This document shows positions 34,398 through 47,419 of a stretch of 64,000 nt of DNA, one piece after another (positions within the stretch are counted from its first letter, which is position 1; every line of letters starts with the position of its first letter). The DNA is from Actinernus sp. WN-2022 (taxonomy: Eukaryota; Cnidaria; Anthozoa; Actiniaria; Actinernidae): positions 82,297,537 to 82,361,536 of the forward strand of contig JAOWCC010001589.1 in NCBI GenBank assembly GCA_030867875.1, given 5' to 3'. Below the pieces are notes generated by a model. That model was not told the origin of the DNA and searched no databases. It was given only the letters and a program-made list of their open reading frames with translations. Position numbers and translations under genes: made by a program.

Positions 34398-35478
34398 TTC
34401 ATGGATTAGGAGGCATTGTACAAAATAAGGAAGGAAACCGGTGTCCACTTCAGATCAAACATAAGTCTATCTATAAAACTATTTGACACTCTAGTTAAAC
34501 CAATCTTACTCTACGGGAGTGAAATATGGGTCGCGGGTGATAAAGACCGCCTGAATCAAAATGACCCACTCGAGAACGTACACGTAAAATTCTGTAAAAT
34601 GTTGCTTGGTACCAGTAAAACATCTGCCAACAATGGATGCAGAGCGGAACAGGGTAGATATCCAATTAAATTAGAATCTACTTTTAGAAGCATTAAATAT
34701 TGGTCAAAGTTAATAACAAGGGAAAATTTTGAGCTTTCAAAAATTGCCTATATAGACTGTCTCCAGTCCCCCAAACCTGTATTCAGGGAAAAAAATAAGA
34801 CATAAAATATATAAACTTCGCTTTGATCATATCTGGCTATCGCAACAAGACATATCTGATTACGAGAGATTCTTAATTCAAATTAAATTGAGATTACAAG
34901 ACATGGAATACCAACAAGTGTTGGTTAAGTGACGTATTTAACGACCAAAGAAAAAATCCCCACCACCGCAACAAACTTAGAACATATAGATTGTTTAAAA
35001 CGGATTACAAACTAGAAAAATATCTCAAGGCTGTCCCCAATATAAATCAAAGAGGTGCTCTTACAAAACTCAGAATAAGTAATCACTGCCTACAAATCGA
35101 AAGAGGGAGGTACACTAGGCCCTACACGAAACTGGAAGATAGAATATGCCACACCTGTAATAAAAACATAGAAGACGAGTTTCACTTCATTGTTAAATGT
35201 GAAACGTACGATACGATAAGAAACGATTTTTATTGCACCCTTAAAATTAATACAAAATACAATACAAGTTATATGTCTGATGACCAGTTATTTAATTTGG
35301 TCATAAATCCACCCATGGAAGTAGCTCGTTTTGATCTTTTGATCTTAAGATCATCAATTTTATCGATTTAGCATCTAAATGTTAATGTGTACACTAAATT
35401 ATATTTTATTAGCGCTATATTCCAATGTACCATTTGTTGTGCAAGGAGCTAATAAAATTATCTGTATCTGTATCAGGA
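34398..35478 (+). pseudogene. 5'-truncated LINE, C-terminal end with CCHC knuckle
   Basis: The frame at 34416-34805 shows the post-RT pattern KLFDTLVKPILLYGSEIW and FCKMLLGTSKTSAN. After a break, 34991-35371 carries RGALTKLRISNHCLQIERGR followed by ICHTCNKNIEDEFHFIVKC, a C-x2-C-x8-H-x4-C knuckle seen at the C-terminus of some non-LTR retrotransposon ORF2 proteins. The 3' end near 35476 has AGCTAATAAAATTATCTGTA with a TGTATC tail repeat. It has no RT catalytic core and is a dead 3' fragment. It differs from the 24-27 kb LINE. Confidence 0.75.
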
Positions 35479-36047
35479 ACCAAGGGGACCGACCTTGTAT
35501 TAATTTTTACTAATTGTTGTGCCTGGCTATACCAGGGGATTTGATATGACAGGTTTGATTGGGCATTTGGACAAATCCCCAGGGTACCTGACCCCTGGGG
35601 GAAGCCACTGATACATGCATAACACTGCTGTAGTAGCTGCCAGTAAATATGCAAAACTACTGATACAGTGCAAAACTGAATGCTAAATCACTGGGAGGAA
35701 GTTCAAATGAACATTGCATGTGTTATTTTAAAGACTTGTTGTTGAGGTTTTACTTGGCCTCTTGTATTCTTCCCTGAAAACCATATAAAATGCCTTGAAC
35801 CTGTGAAATTAAACTTGTTTGGTAAAGAGTTGTAAGTCTCATAACAGCAGAGCATGATGGAATTAATCATTCGTGTTCACTTTATTATCACTGGTCTTGT
35901 GTTGCCACATGTATATTGTCTCAAACACATGTAGCCACTGTTAATGTTACAAACATGGCTGCAATTTTCTTTCCGCTTTCCATGGCAGTTATCATCACAG
36001 GCACTCTAAAATAGGATCTTTTTACATGACTAATATAATATTCGGAG
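35479..36047. other. Non-coding stretch
   Basis: Nothing supported beyond AT-rich sequence. Confidence 0.45.
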
Positions 36048-36534
36048 CAACTGCAGAATACCCCGCAAATGAAAAGATACCCCCAAGGCTCTACGGGCTA
36101 CGCGTCGTTGAGGCCGAGTCTCACACCCGTGAAGCTAAGTCTTAATGAATTCTTTATAGAACGAAGCTGTGCTACGCGTCGAATGGAAGAGGTGGACTGA
36201 GGCCGAGTCACACCCGTGAAGCTATATCTTAATGATTTCTTTATAGGACGAAGCTGTGCTACGCGTGCTACGCGTCGAATGGAAGAGGTGGACTGAGGCC
36301 GAGTCACACCCGTGAAGCTATATCTTAATGATTTCTTTATAGAACGAAGCAGTGCTACGCGTGCTACGCGTCGAATGGAAGAGGTGGACTGAGGCCGAGT
36401 CACACCTGTGAAGCTATATCTTAATGAATTATTTATAGAACGAAGCTGTGCTACGCGTGCTACGCGTCGAATTTCGACGCGTAAGCCGGCTACGCGTAGA
36501 CATAAAAAGTTGCGGGGTATTCTGCAGTTTAGCC
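36048..36534. mobile_element. Inverted-repeat element containing four 96-bp tandem repeats
   Basis: The left end ACTGCAGAATACCCCGCAA is mirrored at 36513-36532. Inside, a 96-bp unit (marked by GCTACGCGTCGAATGGAAGA, GGTGGACTGAGGCCGAGTCA and CACCCGTGAAGCTATATCTT) repeats with starts near 36180, 36276, 36372 and 36468. Because 96 is a multiple of three, a 163-codon minus-strand frame stays open. It is low-complexity and not a gene. A similar terminus string (GGGTATTCTGCAGTTAAGCC) occurs alone at 8159. Confidence 0.78.
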
Positions 36535-36929
36535 TAATATTCTTATTATATGGCTTCTCTGGAGACAAAGAATCACAATTCTTTTTCAAAATAATTTATA
36601 TATGTAACTTTTGTAAAAAGAATCTAAAATAATTTATTATTCCCTCAAAGGCAAAAAAAGTTGCAAGTGTAAAATACTTTTTTAATTGAACCTGCAAAGT
36701 TGTACCAACTATTCCTTGTTAAAATTATATATGGCCCGAGTAAAGGCTGGTACAGCCTCTTGTTGAGAATGAAACCATGTGTCGTTAGTACGTTTCACGC
36801 CTTATTGCCATCTATTAGCTTCATACACCTCCGTAACCGAATATATTCTTAACTTTCGAAAGCCTTTTACCCTCTGTGTATTGAATGTAGTCAGTGAAAT
36901 ATACCATGTCAGAGGGTGTTTATGAGGGT

Positions 36930-37140
36930 CTGAATGGGGTTAACTGACTACTGACAAACGGCCTTAAAAATAACTGACAACTGACAAATGACGATTTTTT
37001 TACTGACAACTGACAACGGAAAAATAACTGACAAATTTGTTTTTTGTGGGTCAAACATTGTAAATTTTCTCTAGTAATGATTAACTAGGGCTAACTGACA
37101 ACTGACAAATGGCGAAAATTTTAACTGACAACTGACATGT
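36930..37140. repeat. ACTGACAACTGACAAA-type simple repeat
   Basis: Imperfect copies of AACTGACAACTGACAAATGG occur in clusters near 36945-37035 and 37095-37135. Confidence 0.75.
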
Positions 37141-38200
37141 AGACCCCCCCATTGAGACCCTCGTTTATGCTGGAGACAAATTAGAACTGATCTAGTCAGG
37201 GCTATGTGGAAGATTACTCACCTCATTTGTTAGCGATATTACTAGATTAATTAACACACGCACTCTGTTAGTGAACTAATGGACGTTAAGTATTGAACCA
37301 AACTTCCCTTGCTTTCTTGCTGCATTACGAGTAATATAGCCTCTACTAGACTACTGGTGTGGTATGACGGGTTTTTAGGTGCTTTCTCTAATCTGTATAC
37401 CATAAAGTGAAAATAGGAAACCGTAGAAAACTGAACATGGGATTGACGGTGAAAGGTGTCATGAGACTTTAAAAACAGATATAAAACTTTCATTTTGTAT
37501 AAAATAGGTCAGTACTAGTTTCTAAATTTTGTGGCCATGTATCAATTAGATAGCAAGGCATAGTTTAGAAATATTTTAACATGAAGTCACTGGTGAAAAA
37601 GGGAAAGCAATCCGGTACTCCATGATAACAAACGGTTCGTAAATTACAAAATAAAAATGCATATCCAAGCACTGGTTGGCATATATCTCAACAGATGTTT
37701 TCCAAACAATATAGCCAAGACCCTATCTCACATCGGAAATTACTAACAGGTATTTAACTTTAACCATAATGGCACATAAAGGATTCACAACAACAAAGTG
37801 ATAAAAGTTATATTCCATGTAATAGTGAGAATATTCTTACCTGAGTAATTAGTAGAAGCAGTCAAGTTTCAGATATATCGGGTACACGATGGGTGTGTTT
37901 GTGATTATGCTTCTGTGATTATGGTTCTGCGCTTATATTATCACAGAGTGGTGTCAATTCTTGATTGACAGCTGTTTCCTGTAATGACGCAATCGACAAG
38001 ATGTTCATCAAAGGTGACATGTCTTAGATCTTAGATTTTTACTACCTTGGATAGTATACACTAATACCGGAAGGTGCATAAAATATTAAGAAAGCTTAAA
38101 GCTAGTTACAATACAATGGTGAAGTACAAAGTCAATAAAATAGTGCAAGTACGGCCGGACAATAATAGTTAAATACAGGTATAATAAATAGCCATGTAAA
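37141..38200. other. Non-coding stretch
   Basis: No gene, RNA or inverted repeat recognised. Confidence 0.4.
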
Positions 38201-38235
38201 TGTAGCTATTTTGAATAAATAAATATATAAACAAA

Positions 38236-38454
38236 TTATAAATGCCTCAGATATGGAAGAGGCTTCATGGACTTGATTGCAGGGCCAATAATTCTAGAAA
38301 ATAATGCTAATGACGATGTGTTAGCTACGTGAATAGGTAACTTATTCCATGCATACACGAATTGTTCGGACGGCGTAGAAAGAGTAGCTAAAGGCCAAGA
38401 CATTACACGAAGGTTGGCAGTAGTACAGATTATTGTGTCTGGGGTTAGGGACAA
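38236..38454 (-). pseudogene. Possible LINE C-terminal fragment
   Basis: A 72-residue minus-strand frame contains FVYAWNKLPIHVANTSSLALF, like the W-N-x-LP-x-x-x-x-x-x-S-L-x-x-F pattern found after the thumb in LINE reverse transcriptases. An AATAAATAAATATATAAAC stretch at its 3' side is LINE-tail-like. Short and diverged, so the call is weak. Confidence 0.3.
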
Positions 38455-39144
38455 TATTGTGTGTTGTTAATACATGTCTTTTTTACCCCAAAGAGATATA
38501 TGGCGGTGAAGAGAACCTTGGAAAAAGGTTTTAAGGGGAAATTGCTCGTATTTTCTACTTTGAGAGAAGGAACAATAGGATAATAAGTTACTTTCAAGTT
38601 ACTTTCGCCTTTAACGATCTATGGCATACTAAATTACTCAATAGCAAGTGTTGCCTTTAACAAATGATATGTTGCGCGATCCGGGCGGATCCAGCTGGCA
38701 TCAGTCATTAGCATAAACAAGACAATGGCATCGGTAAACTCGTCATCTGATTGTCAATTGGCTACTCCACGGCCGACTAACAAAATAACGCTTTCTTGGA
38801 GACATTCTGCAACGTTTTTTCTTAACTTTTAGTCGATGGTTAAGTTGACAAGAACAATTGGCCTAGTTGCTGTTTACTCTATCGAATGATTGTTGACGCG
38901 CAAGGGGGGTGACGCCTCAAGTCAACTATCAAGTACATACAAGCATCGAATTCGTAACCTAATTGTTGTCCAATCACATTCCGAGTTTCCCCGAATTAGT
39001 TGCTTGTGATAATAATTGGTTCATCAATTCGAGTCAGTCTGTTAAAATATACTTAATATTACATCCGCAATGACAAGAACTTCAGATAATTATGGGGAGG
39101 GTACCGTAATTAACAGGAAGTGCATATGATTTTTCACCCCTCGC

Positions 39145-39195
39145 AGATCTTGACCCAAATTAGGAAACAATATGTTGTGTTCATCGTGTTTAGCC
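39145..39195 (+). repeat. Direct repeat partner of 40257-40305
   Basis: AGATCTTGACCCAAATTAGG, AAACAATATGTTGTGTTCAT and CGTGTTTAG recur about 1.1 kb downstream as AGATCTTACCCCAAATTTGC, AAACAGTATGTTGTGTTTGT and CGTGTTTAG. The pair flanks a region that includes the MITE at 39635-40251. Confidence 0.7.
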
Positions 39196-39634
39196 GGTAC
39201 CTAAACTATGATTTCAATGCTGCACCTTCATTCAACCCACTTCTAATGAGGGAGGGTACCGCTATTACCGTTATATTACGGCGAAAACAGTCTAAAACAT
39301 AATTTAAAGCAAATATCCATAGAACTCTTGTACAAGTTTTGAAACAGGAGGAGACCTATGTTGATGTCATGGTATTAATTGAAAAAGTTTCTAAAACGTC
39401 CTTAACGTCTTGATCATTATGAAAACAAAAACAAAACAACAACAAATCTTCCTATTTATATAATTTTACTTATTTACTTTGTTTAATTATTGTAAAATTT
39501 GTATAGTTATCACAAAATATCTTCCATGTAAATAAGAAATATTATAGCACTACCCGCCTCGATTAGCTAAGCTATCTGCGGGTGTGTTAAGTAATATATA
39601 TTCCACCCCTCACCCTACGTTTGCAAGGTTCTAA

Positions 39635-40251
39635 AGGCTGGTTCACACGTGTAACGCAAGCGCAGACGCAAGCGATGTTCACACGTGTAACGCAAGCGCA
39701 AGAAACATGATGCACGCATGCGCATTTGTAGTGCTTTTCCAAGATGGTGGACGAGTCTGACATGTTGTTATTCATACTACTTCTCATCCTTTGTCGTCGT
39801 CTACGTTGAAGAATAATGTAGAGACGGACAAGAAGGCCGAGAAGTGTTTGGGTGAGAGATATTTTTCAAAGGTGGCATCTTCAGGGCGATTACCATAAAC
39901 TTGGTGCGCGAATTACACCTTGGCGATAGAGTTTTATTTCCTGTAAGTACAACTTTATGTAGTTATGACTGGGATTTGTTATCGTGGAGGCTGCAATCTT
40001 TGATATATGTTTAGCCGTGTAGGCATGGGACGAAGTTCCTTCTGATTGGTTCTCTGCTGATTTCCTTGCGTTTGCGCTTGCTTCACCAATGTTCACACGG
40101 GTGAATCCGTGAAGCAAGCGCAGATGCAAGCGCAAGAAAATGGAAAAGTTTCCATTTTATTGCATTTGCGCTTGCGTTTGCGTTAGCAATGTTCACACGT
40201 ACTTTTGCTTGCGCTTGCGTCTGCGCTTGCGTTACACGTGTGAACCAGCCT
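39635..40251. mobile_element. PIF/Harbinger-like MITE, 617 bp, TAA duplication
   Basis: The terminal repeats AGGCTGGTTCACACGTGTAA and then CGCAAGCGCAGACGCAAGCG are mirrored at 40210-40251. TAA at 39632-39634 and 40252-40254 is the 3-bp duplication expected of Harbinger elements. The GCAAGCGCAAGCG subrepeat recurs inside, including an internal foldback near 40078-40190. No transposase is encoded. Confidence 0.8.
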
Positions 40252-40614
40252 TAATTAAGATCTTACCCCAAATTTGCAAACAGTATGTTGTGTTTGTCGT
40301 GTTTAGTACTAAATGGGGATGGAAAGTTACAGGAAAATTCACTTAAGCAAATGTAAGTCTCAGGATAGGTTTACCTTTCTTTTATTGCCAAGCTTAGTAG
40401 TACACACTAATACATGCACAAAATGTAGTGTGACCAGGTGTAAGATGGCAAAATATCGTGAATATGAAAATGCGGTTAGTACAAATGTAAACCATCCAAT
40501 AGTTTATTATTCTTGTTTTTCAAAGCATACGCACTAAACTACTTGGTTGAGTAACGTGGAGATGGGCTTTGTTAGTGGGACACTTTGAGATTTTGGAATG
40601 CATTAAGGTCAGCT

Positions 40615-41860
40615 AATTTTAATATTAATGAGTTAGAGGATTGTCCTACGCTTGGCTTAAATAAATGAGCTTTGAGAGTTGCTTGTCCCTTGCCGATCTC
40701 AAATGGAACGAGATTTGGGAGTTGCTAGTCCCAAGCCGATCTCTCAAGTGTGAATAGAAGTTCGTAAAACCAGGTAATGGAATGAAAGAGCGAAACAATA
40801 GTTTATCCACATGCAAAACGACAAAGCCCTTCGGCTTAAACCTCATGCTCTCAATTTTTTCACAGCGTGTTCACAACGCATCGCAAATAAGTCTAAATAC
40901 AGATTCTAGAAAGCTGAAGCTTTAAAATGAGATGTTATTCAAGCTTATCCGTGCACTAGACGTCAAACAAAATCACCAAATGAAACTGAATTGAGTACAC
41001 TCTTGTTCAATTCGCGTCGAAGCGGTAAAAATAGCCGGTCCGCAATTCCAACTCGTTCTCAATTTCTTCCAATCGGGAACAATTATAGAATACCCGGCCA
41101 TTTGGGTCATTAATAATTAATGTGCTCAAATTTCCATACAAACCTAAAAACTTAACCCTGAAATAATAAAAAAACCTAACCACTTTGGACTCCAAATCAT
41201 TCATAGAACGACCTGCACTATAATGGAGAATTTAGCATAGCTTAGCACAGTTTTCAAGTGATCTTTTGAAGTGGCCGGGTCAGTATTCTATAGTTTTAAT
41301 ATTAATGAGTTAGAGGATTGTCCTCTTATTCTTATTCTTATTCTTGCCCTAGAAGTCAAACAAAATCGGACCCACAAAATCACCCACAAAGAAACTGAGC
41401 TAGTTGTGTTCATGGTAACTCCCGTAGAAGCGGCAAAACGGCAAACAGTGTTCCAAGCCGTTCTCAATTTTCTAGTCGTTTTCAAATCACATCGCAAATA
41501 AGTCTGAATACGGATTATAGGAAGCTGTAGCCTTAAAATGGGACTTCATTCAAGCTGATTCCTGCCCTTGAAGTCAACCAATATCACCCAATGAAACTGA
41601 ACTAGTGAGTATAGTTGCGTCAACTCGCGTTGAAGGTCTTGAAGTGGTAAAAAAAGCCGGTCTGCAATTCCAACTCGTTTTCAATTTTCTCCCAATCGTG
41701 TTCAAATGGCATCGCAAATAAGTCTGAATTGAGATTCATTGGAAGATGTAGCTTTAAAATGAGCTAATTAGTTGCCGAAGTGGTAAAAAAGCCGGTTGGC
41801 AAAACGGCTAACAGTGTTCCAAGCCGTTCTCAATTTTCTCCCAGTCGTTGATTCCATGAC
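40615..41860. repeat. Patchwork of diverged direct repeats
   Basis: TTTTAATATTAATGAGTTAG with AGGATTGTCCT occurs at about 40618 and 41294. The block TCTCAATTTT ... CATCGCAAATAAGTCT ... TTTAAAATGRG occurs near 40850, 41460 and 41690. The 41140-41285 part is the second copy of the family at 8001-8165. The source element is unknown. Confidence 0.6.
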
Positions 41861-42012
41861 CCTTTGGCTGCTTTAAAACTCCCGCTCGCTTCGCTTCACA
41901 ACACCTCCCACGGGACTCAACACGCTGATAATTGCTCGATAATTTTCTACTTTGAAAATCCCGCTCGCTTCGCTCCGCTTGTTAAACACCCCCAAGGGAC
42001 TCACCATGCTCT

Positions 42013-43190
42013 AATGATAATAATAATAATAATAATAGTCTTTATTGATAATCAATTAGGAAACAAATTCCAAACAACAGACGTGTTTGAATTACAAATG
42101 GCTGAATAAACATCTATTTATAAAACCGCTCTTAAAGCGTTCTGTTCTTACACGAGGAAGAATATAAGAATGTCCCATGTCTCGAAGCTTGCGTGTTTTC
42201 ACAGGAGGGAGTAAGTCAGCTAAGGCAGTTGTGGTACGTGGATCAATAATTCTCTCCCACAATTAACTTCATATCATTTTCAGCCAGAATATCTAAGATG
42301 CGATAAGTACTGTTTAATAAACAAGCAGCGGTGTTTTATCAGATTTAAAACTCGAGGGCGCAGCCCGAGAGTTTTAGATCTGATAAAACACTGCTGCGAG
42401 TTTTTTAAACGGCTTATACGACCTGTTTCGGCGGAGAAAATCCAAGTTAAAGTTTATGTAAATTAGGATGAAATCTTTATCACATTTAAAGATCGCTTCT
42501 CGTTCGGTGATTTCCTTTGATTTTGCTTCATGAATTATTCATGAGTTTTTTAACACATTTTAGAAAATCCTGACTTAAAAGCTCTGGCAAAAAAATATCT
42601 ATACGACTAAGATATTTATAATAGAAGGCACAACCCCATACCTCCAAGGCATATGTAAAAATAGATAAAAGGAGACTCTGAAAGAGAAGGTCCAGATAAC
42701 TGGCTGAAAAACCATAATATTTACGAACTCGTAGAATGTATAAACGACTACTGGCTTTTGACAACAAGTGCTCTAAATGAATGACCCAGTTACAAGGGTT
42801 TTCGTCAAAGGTAACACCCAGAAGCTTCAGACTGGATTTCCGCTCTATAAAGTGCATGGGTTCAGGTGGAATCTTTGCGGACTTTCCCCTCGGTAACATT
42901 TCCCATGTCTTTTTTAGATTCAAGTTCATGCGATTGTTCTCTGTCCATTTCATAATAGATTGAACTTCTATTTCACACTGATTGCTATCACACTTGGAGT
43001 TTACAGGTATGCAGAGTGAAATATCATCAGCGTACTTAACAAGTAGATTACTAGATGGACTTACAGCTTTAATGTCATTTACCATGATAGAAAAAAGAAC
43101 GGGACCAAAGACTGTCCCTTAAGGGATACCTCTGTTTATCTTAATATAATTAGTGGCACTCTAATATTCAATTGAAGAGTTCAATTCATC
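42013..43190 (-). pseudogene. LINE reverse transcriptase 3' half, interrupted by a foldback
   Basis: Minus strand. NRGIP, then a TAA stop where glutamine is expected, then GTVFGPVLFSIMVND, then the catalytic KYADDISLCIPV (near 43030), KWTENNRMNLNLKKTWEM, LLGVTFDENPCNWVIHLEHL and YALEVWGC. The CAA-to-TAA change in the PQG motif is the clearest lesion. The 3' end is a run of ATT/ATA repeats near 42013-42037 after AATAAAGAC. A foldback at 42324-42398 lies in the 3' part. It belongs to a different LINE lineage from LINE B. Confidence 0.8.
42324..42398. repeat. Foldback hairpin inside the LINE 3' region
   Basis: AGCAGCGGTGTTTTATCAGA and TTTAAAACTCGAGGGC pair with CCGAGAGTTTTAGATCTGAT and AAAACACTGCTGCG around a GCAG loop. 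It is probably one end of a small element. Confidence 0.8.
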
Positions 43191-45489
43191 TGGTGGCCAG
43201 AAATGCACCGTTTGGAGAGCTTGAGGTCTCATTTTAAAGTTAAGTTTTAGGGCTACAAGAAGCCGCGTGTAAGCCATTTCTGCGTCTTATATTTCTAGTT
43301 GTAAATCGACGATGAATATTGTCCCGAGTAACTTTCCATGCAAAATTCGCTCAAAACTCGCCAAGATTCAGAAGGCTAAGGTACAGGTTTTTTTTTAAGA
43401 TACAACTAAAGTAAATAGCCCAGCTGTTTTGTGTGACCCTTAGCTATAATAAGCCGCGTGTAAGCCATTCTTCTGTCCAAAAACCATAATATGAGAGCGC
43501 TTCAAAGGTATGCTGGTGAAGAGGTTTTCGCCGTTTTCTCTGTATTTGAATCTCCCGCTGTCTCATTAACCAGCAATGGTTCAATGATTTTCGGGCCTCT
43601 AATGAGATTCAGGGCTGAATATGTCACAGGCAGCCCAAGCTCTGTATTTGCACTGTGTGACTATTATTTCACAAAATTCTCAGATGAAGAAAATAAACTT
43701 GTTGCCCTGATGTTTCTCTGGGGTATAGAAATGGCGGTTATGGGGCATTTCTCTCACTTTGGGTTTTTCTCTCTTCTCTGTCTAAAAGAAAGGATTAAGG
43801 CGGTACACTCAAATTCAAACCACGATTCACTTGAGGCCGATTTTTCTCACGAAAACCCGTCCGATAGGCGTAATTTCCTCCGTCAGGTGAAAAGTAGATA
43901 GTTTTTCTTACCCCAGAAGTTTGCAGACTTGAGAAATCATTATCCTAACTCTTCCAAATGAACTCATTTCTTTGAAAAAGCCCTCCCATTCTTCGTCAGA
44001 AACTACGAGTTTACATCGTTTCGGACATGACCGTTGCAAACTCGGCTTTGTAGCCTGGTCTGCTGACAAAATTCCTCTTTCTCGCAGAGGGAGAAGTCAA
44101 TAAATTGCCAGATACTTTACTCTCTCCCCACGGGATCTAACGTGCCGCCTATTGTACTGAGTAGCCAATCGCGTAGCTACAATTTCAAACAAGTTGACAA
44201 CGCTTGACGATACAAGTTACTTTTCTGGTAACTTTAATGAACATGTTGATCACAAGAACGCTAGAAGGAAAGCCTGCTGCGTAGAAAAGGAAAGCTGGGA
44301 TATCTCGCTGTTTCCTTTTATTGTTTGAGTTTATAATTAAGCAAATTGATGTATCAGTTAATTTTCACGGGTTTTGATTGATTCAAATGATCGCATGTAG
44401 AGATCCACTGCTATCAAGACCGAAGTGGATACATTGTATACGTCCTGGATAGCCCCCCATCCCCCCAAACCCACCAACGTTTGACCACAATATGGGACAC
44501 AGTTGCACTCTCCCTCAGCGGCACCACGGCGGGGAAACGCCAACCCCAACGGTTGTACTTATTGTAACAACTAACCGTGATTTTCTCCCTGTTTGAATCA
44601 GTTCCGAATTGTCTATAACCCGGAAGTCGACTTTATTTTTATGAAAAGTCAGGACCCGGTACCGCCCCAAATATATATGACGTCATAAACAAGATTGCCC
44701 CCCTCCCCTCCCGGTTTGAAAACGTCGCAAAGGTCTAACGCCACAGTACCAGCCGGTTTTCGCCAGTCCGGCCACACTTAAAACACTTCAAAATCACTAC
44801 AGCCAGCTGAGACTTTATAGACACGTTATTTTGATTGGCATCGTTTTAGCGTGGAAGCTGTACGCAAGACTAAAACGAATCGTAAAATGTGCGTTTTCAA
44901 TTGAAAACGTATTAGACAAGTGTGGACGGGGTCTAAATATCCGGTACTATAAAGCAAATTGGATAGAAGCATGTTTCTTTTTCAATTATTTACACCGATC
45001 TCAGCGATACTATTGCCTAGATCCTGCACTGTTATATTTCACAAAATTATGGAAGAATGGTTTGTTACTTTACATTGAAATATCAGCAAAACAATCATAC
45101 TGACCTGACACAGCACATTTTCAGCTTGAATTCTGCGACTTTTTGAAGCTAAGGGTTATTGTTCTTCAGGCAAATGTATAAACATCGTATATATCATGAT
45201 ATATATATACTGAAAATACATGCACAAGTCTAGTTAATGAAATTTTCCTATTGGTGTCAGTTTTAATTCCTATTCAAATAGGAATGAATATAGTTCTAGC
45301 TGTCAAAACACAATGGCTTAATCCCTCATTGGGATAACATTTTCACTCCACCTGAATGCAGGTGTGTGCTGTATACAAGGAATATAATGTTGACAACCTT
45401 ACTAGAACTAATTAAGAGATCGTACCGAGCCAAGTCAAGTGTAATATCTCTAACAGTTTTTCCGAGGCTTAAAGAAGCGTAGGTGCTTC
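43191..45489. other. Mostly non-coding; direct repeat of GCCGCGTGTAAGCCAT
   Basis: AGCCGCGTGTAAGCCATT occurs near 43262 and 43450, and a 136-codon plus-strand frame follows at 43491-43901. That frame has hydrophobic stretches but no domain I recognise, and codon use near repeats is not informative. I leave it uncalled. The remaining sequence shows no feature. Confidence 0.35.
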
Positions 45490-45625
45490 AATAGACCTTT
45501 CTCATGCAGCGGCTATCTTGAATAAAACCATTGTCCAGCCTCGTTCTAAAACGTGTGGAACCGAGGCTGGACGGGCGTGAGCAATGGTTCTATTCCAAGA
45601 TGGCCGCCGCGTGAGAAAGGTCTAT
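45490..45625. mobile_element. Foldback MITE with AAGATGGCCGCC arms
   Basis: ATAGACCTTTCTCATGCAGC, GGCTATCTTG, AACCATTG and CCAGCCTCG are mirrored by CGAGGCTGG, CAATGGTT, CCAAGATGGCCGCCGCGTGA and GAAAGGTCTAT. Arms are about 60 bp with a short loop, so nearly the whole unit can fold. Confidence 0.8.
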
Positions 45626-45933
45626 AAACTAGCATTTCACATTTAACTTATCTAAACATTAAATTTTATATATTTTCTGCCAGAAACGTGAAATAAGTTC
45701 AATAGGGGAACCATTTACATGCAGCTCGTCGAAATTTAATTTAATTAACGTACCTGAAGCTTTATAATAGCACTATCCAAGATTGAAACTTACTACAACG
45801 TACTACAACTCACTGCTATATTTCCGTTCAAACTCGGGTTTTGGAATTTAAATACTGTTGTTTATCATGTTCTTCGCATCCACTGTTGTTCCAGTGTCAC
45901 GCCTTGTTTTGTCAAACAGAAGGCTATCTAATA

Positions 45934-46420
45934 CCTTATTACATGAAATTTTCGCGACACTTGAAAAAAATTCACTTGATTTGAAAAAATAAGTGTCGCG
46001 AACATTTGTATGCACGAAAATTAAGTGACCACGCATATCAGCTTTAAGTGAAATACAGCCCTTTAATCGTCATTACTGAGTACATTTTATTCAACATCAT
46101 CTTCATCACTACTCTCCTCTACACTCAGCTCTTGCAATATTTCTCTGTATTTCAATTACACCCGACTTTTCAACTGCTTGTATGTTCTTTGGCGACGAAT
46201 ACATACTTGCGGTGACTTCTACGGGGATTACTAGGCCTCTTTGGTTTGAGGGGCGATCGTCGGAAATGCACATTTTTTACGGTTACATAAACATCTGCCA
46301 CTCTTAACAAAAGAAATCGCGAAAATAAAGTGACTCAGTTTCTACAAATTAAAGTGTCGCGAAATATGGCCTTTCCTAAATCGCGAAATTAAAGTGTCGC
46401 GAAAATTTCAAGTAATAAGG
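45934..46420. mobile_element. MITE flanked by TA, 487 bp
   Basis: CCTTATTACATGAAATTTTC and GCGACACTT at the left are mirrored at 46391-46420. TA on both sides fits a Tc1/mariner-type duplication. The TTCGCGACACTT motif recurs inside at least three more times. Confidence 0.7.
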
Positions 46421-46706
46421 TACATGTGCATGAAAAATCTACTGGACGGGACGGGACTCGGCTCTACTTGCCGTTTCAGTCTAAGAGCGCCCGCAAGGGA
46501 TGCCGGGACAGGACAACTATCTGGGATGTCAGGCGAGTCAGTTATTATTTCATTGAAACTCTGGCGGAATGACAATTTCGAAACTCAACGCCATTTCGAG
46601 ATTCTTCATGAATGAATGAGAAATAAGACTACAAAGGCTGTAACTGAAAAACTGGGTAGCAAAATATGTTATACTAAGAGCCTGCTAAACCGGAGATGCC
46701 AAACTA

Positions 46707-47372
46707 CTCAAGCATGTTAAGGCCTGGTTCATTTAACGGAAAATAGATGTACGTTAAAAAATTTTTTTGACAGAAATAACAGTTTAAACAAAATCTAATT
46801 ACACCATAAAGCTAATAACAACTTCGGCTTAAATTTGTTATGTGGATGGTTGTCGTATCACGTGATCGATGACGTCATAATTATATAAAATCGTTTAAGT
46901 GAAATGCGGCTGCGACGATAACATATGAATATAAAGTAACCCTGCTAAAACATTACTCCTCCCGTAGTGTTGCAGATCACGCTTAGAAAACGTGACTATC
47001 GTGTAAAGATAAGGAGATATTAAGGGTACAAAAAGTCACGTGACCTATTTTACATATGTTCGCTTTAATAACTCGTTAACGAAACATTGTAGTCATCTTT
47101 TCTAAGCTGATTTAGGTACATAACATATCCACTCATATTGCTAGGTGTTTTAAACTCGGAGCCGCGTTTTTGATTTACTGATTTCGTGTTCTAAGTCACG
47201 TGACAGACCACGTGTCACGTTTTACTACACACAAACCACTTAAGGTGGTCAAGAATGGCGATACCTATTAACGTGAGAAACTTGGCGTACCTACCATACC
47301 CGGCTGTGCTGAAATAGGGAAACAGTTTTTACCCGAAATTAGACCCCTGAACCAGGCCTTAACATGCTTGAG
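46707..47372. mobile_element. MITE flanked by TA, 666 bp
   Basis: CTCAAGCATGTTAAGGCCTG with GTTCA is mirrored at 47348-47372, and TA lies on each side (46705-46706, 47373-47374). The interior has several CACGTGA strings near 46860, 47035 and 47195-47215 and no coding potential. Confidence 0.72.
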
Positions 47373-47419
47373 TATTGAAGGTTATAAAGACAAAAACGTA
47401 CATGTGACGTTGAATATGC

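Noticed and set aside
36098..36589. 163-codon Arg/Ser-rich frame
   Set aside because: Same reason: four 96-bp repeats keep one frame open.
43491..43901. 136-codon plus-strand frame as a membrane protein gene
   Set aside because: No recognised domain, no splice support and repeats adjoining it. Insufficient evidence.
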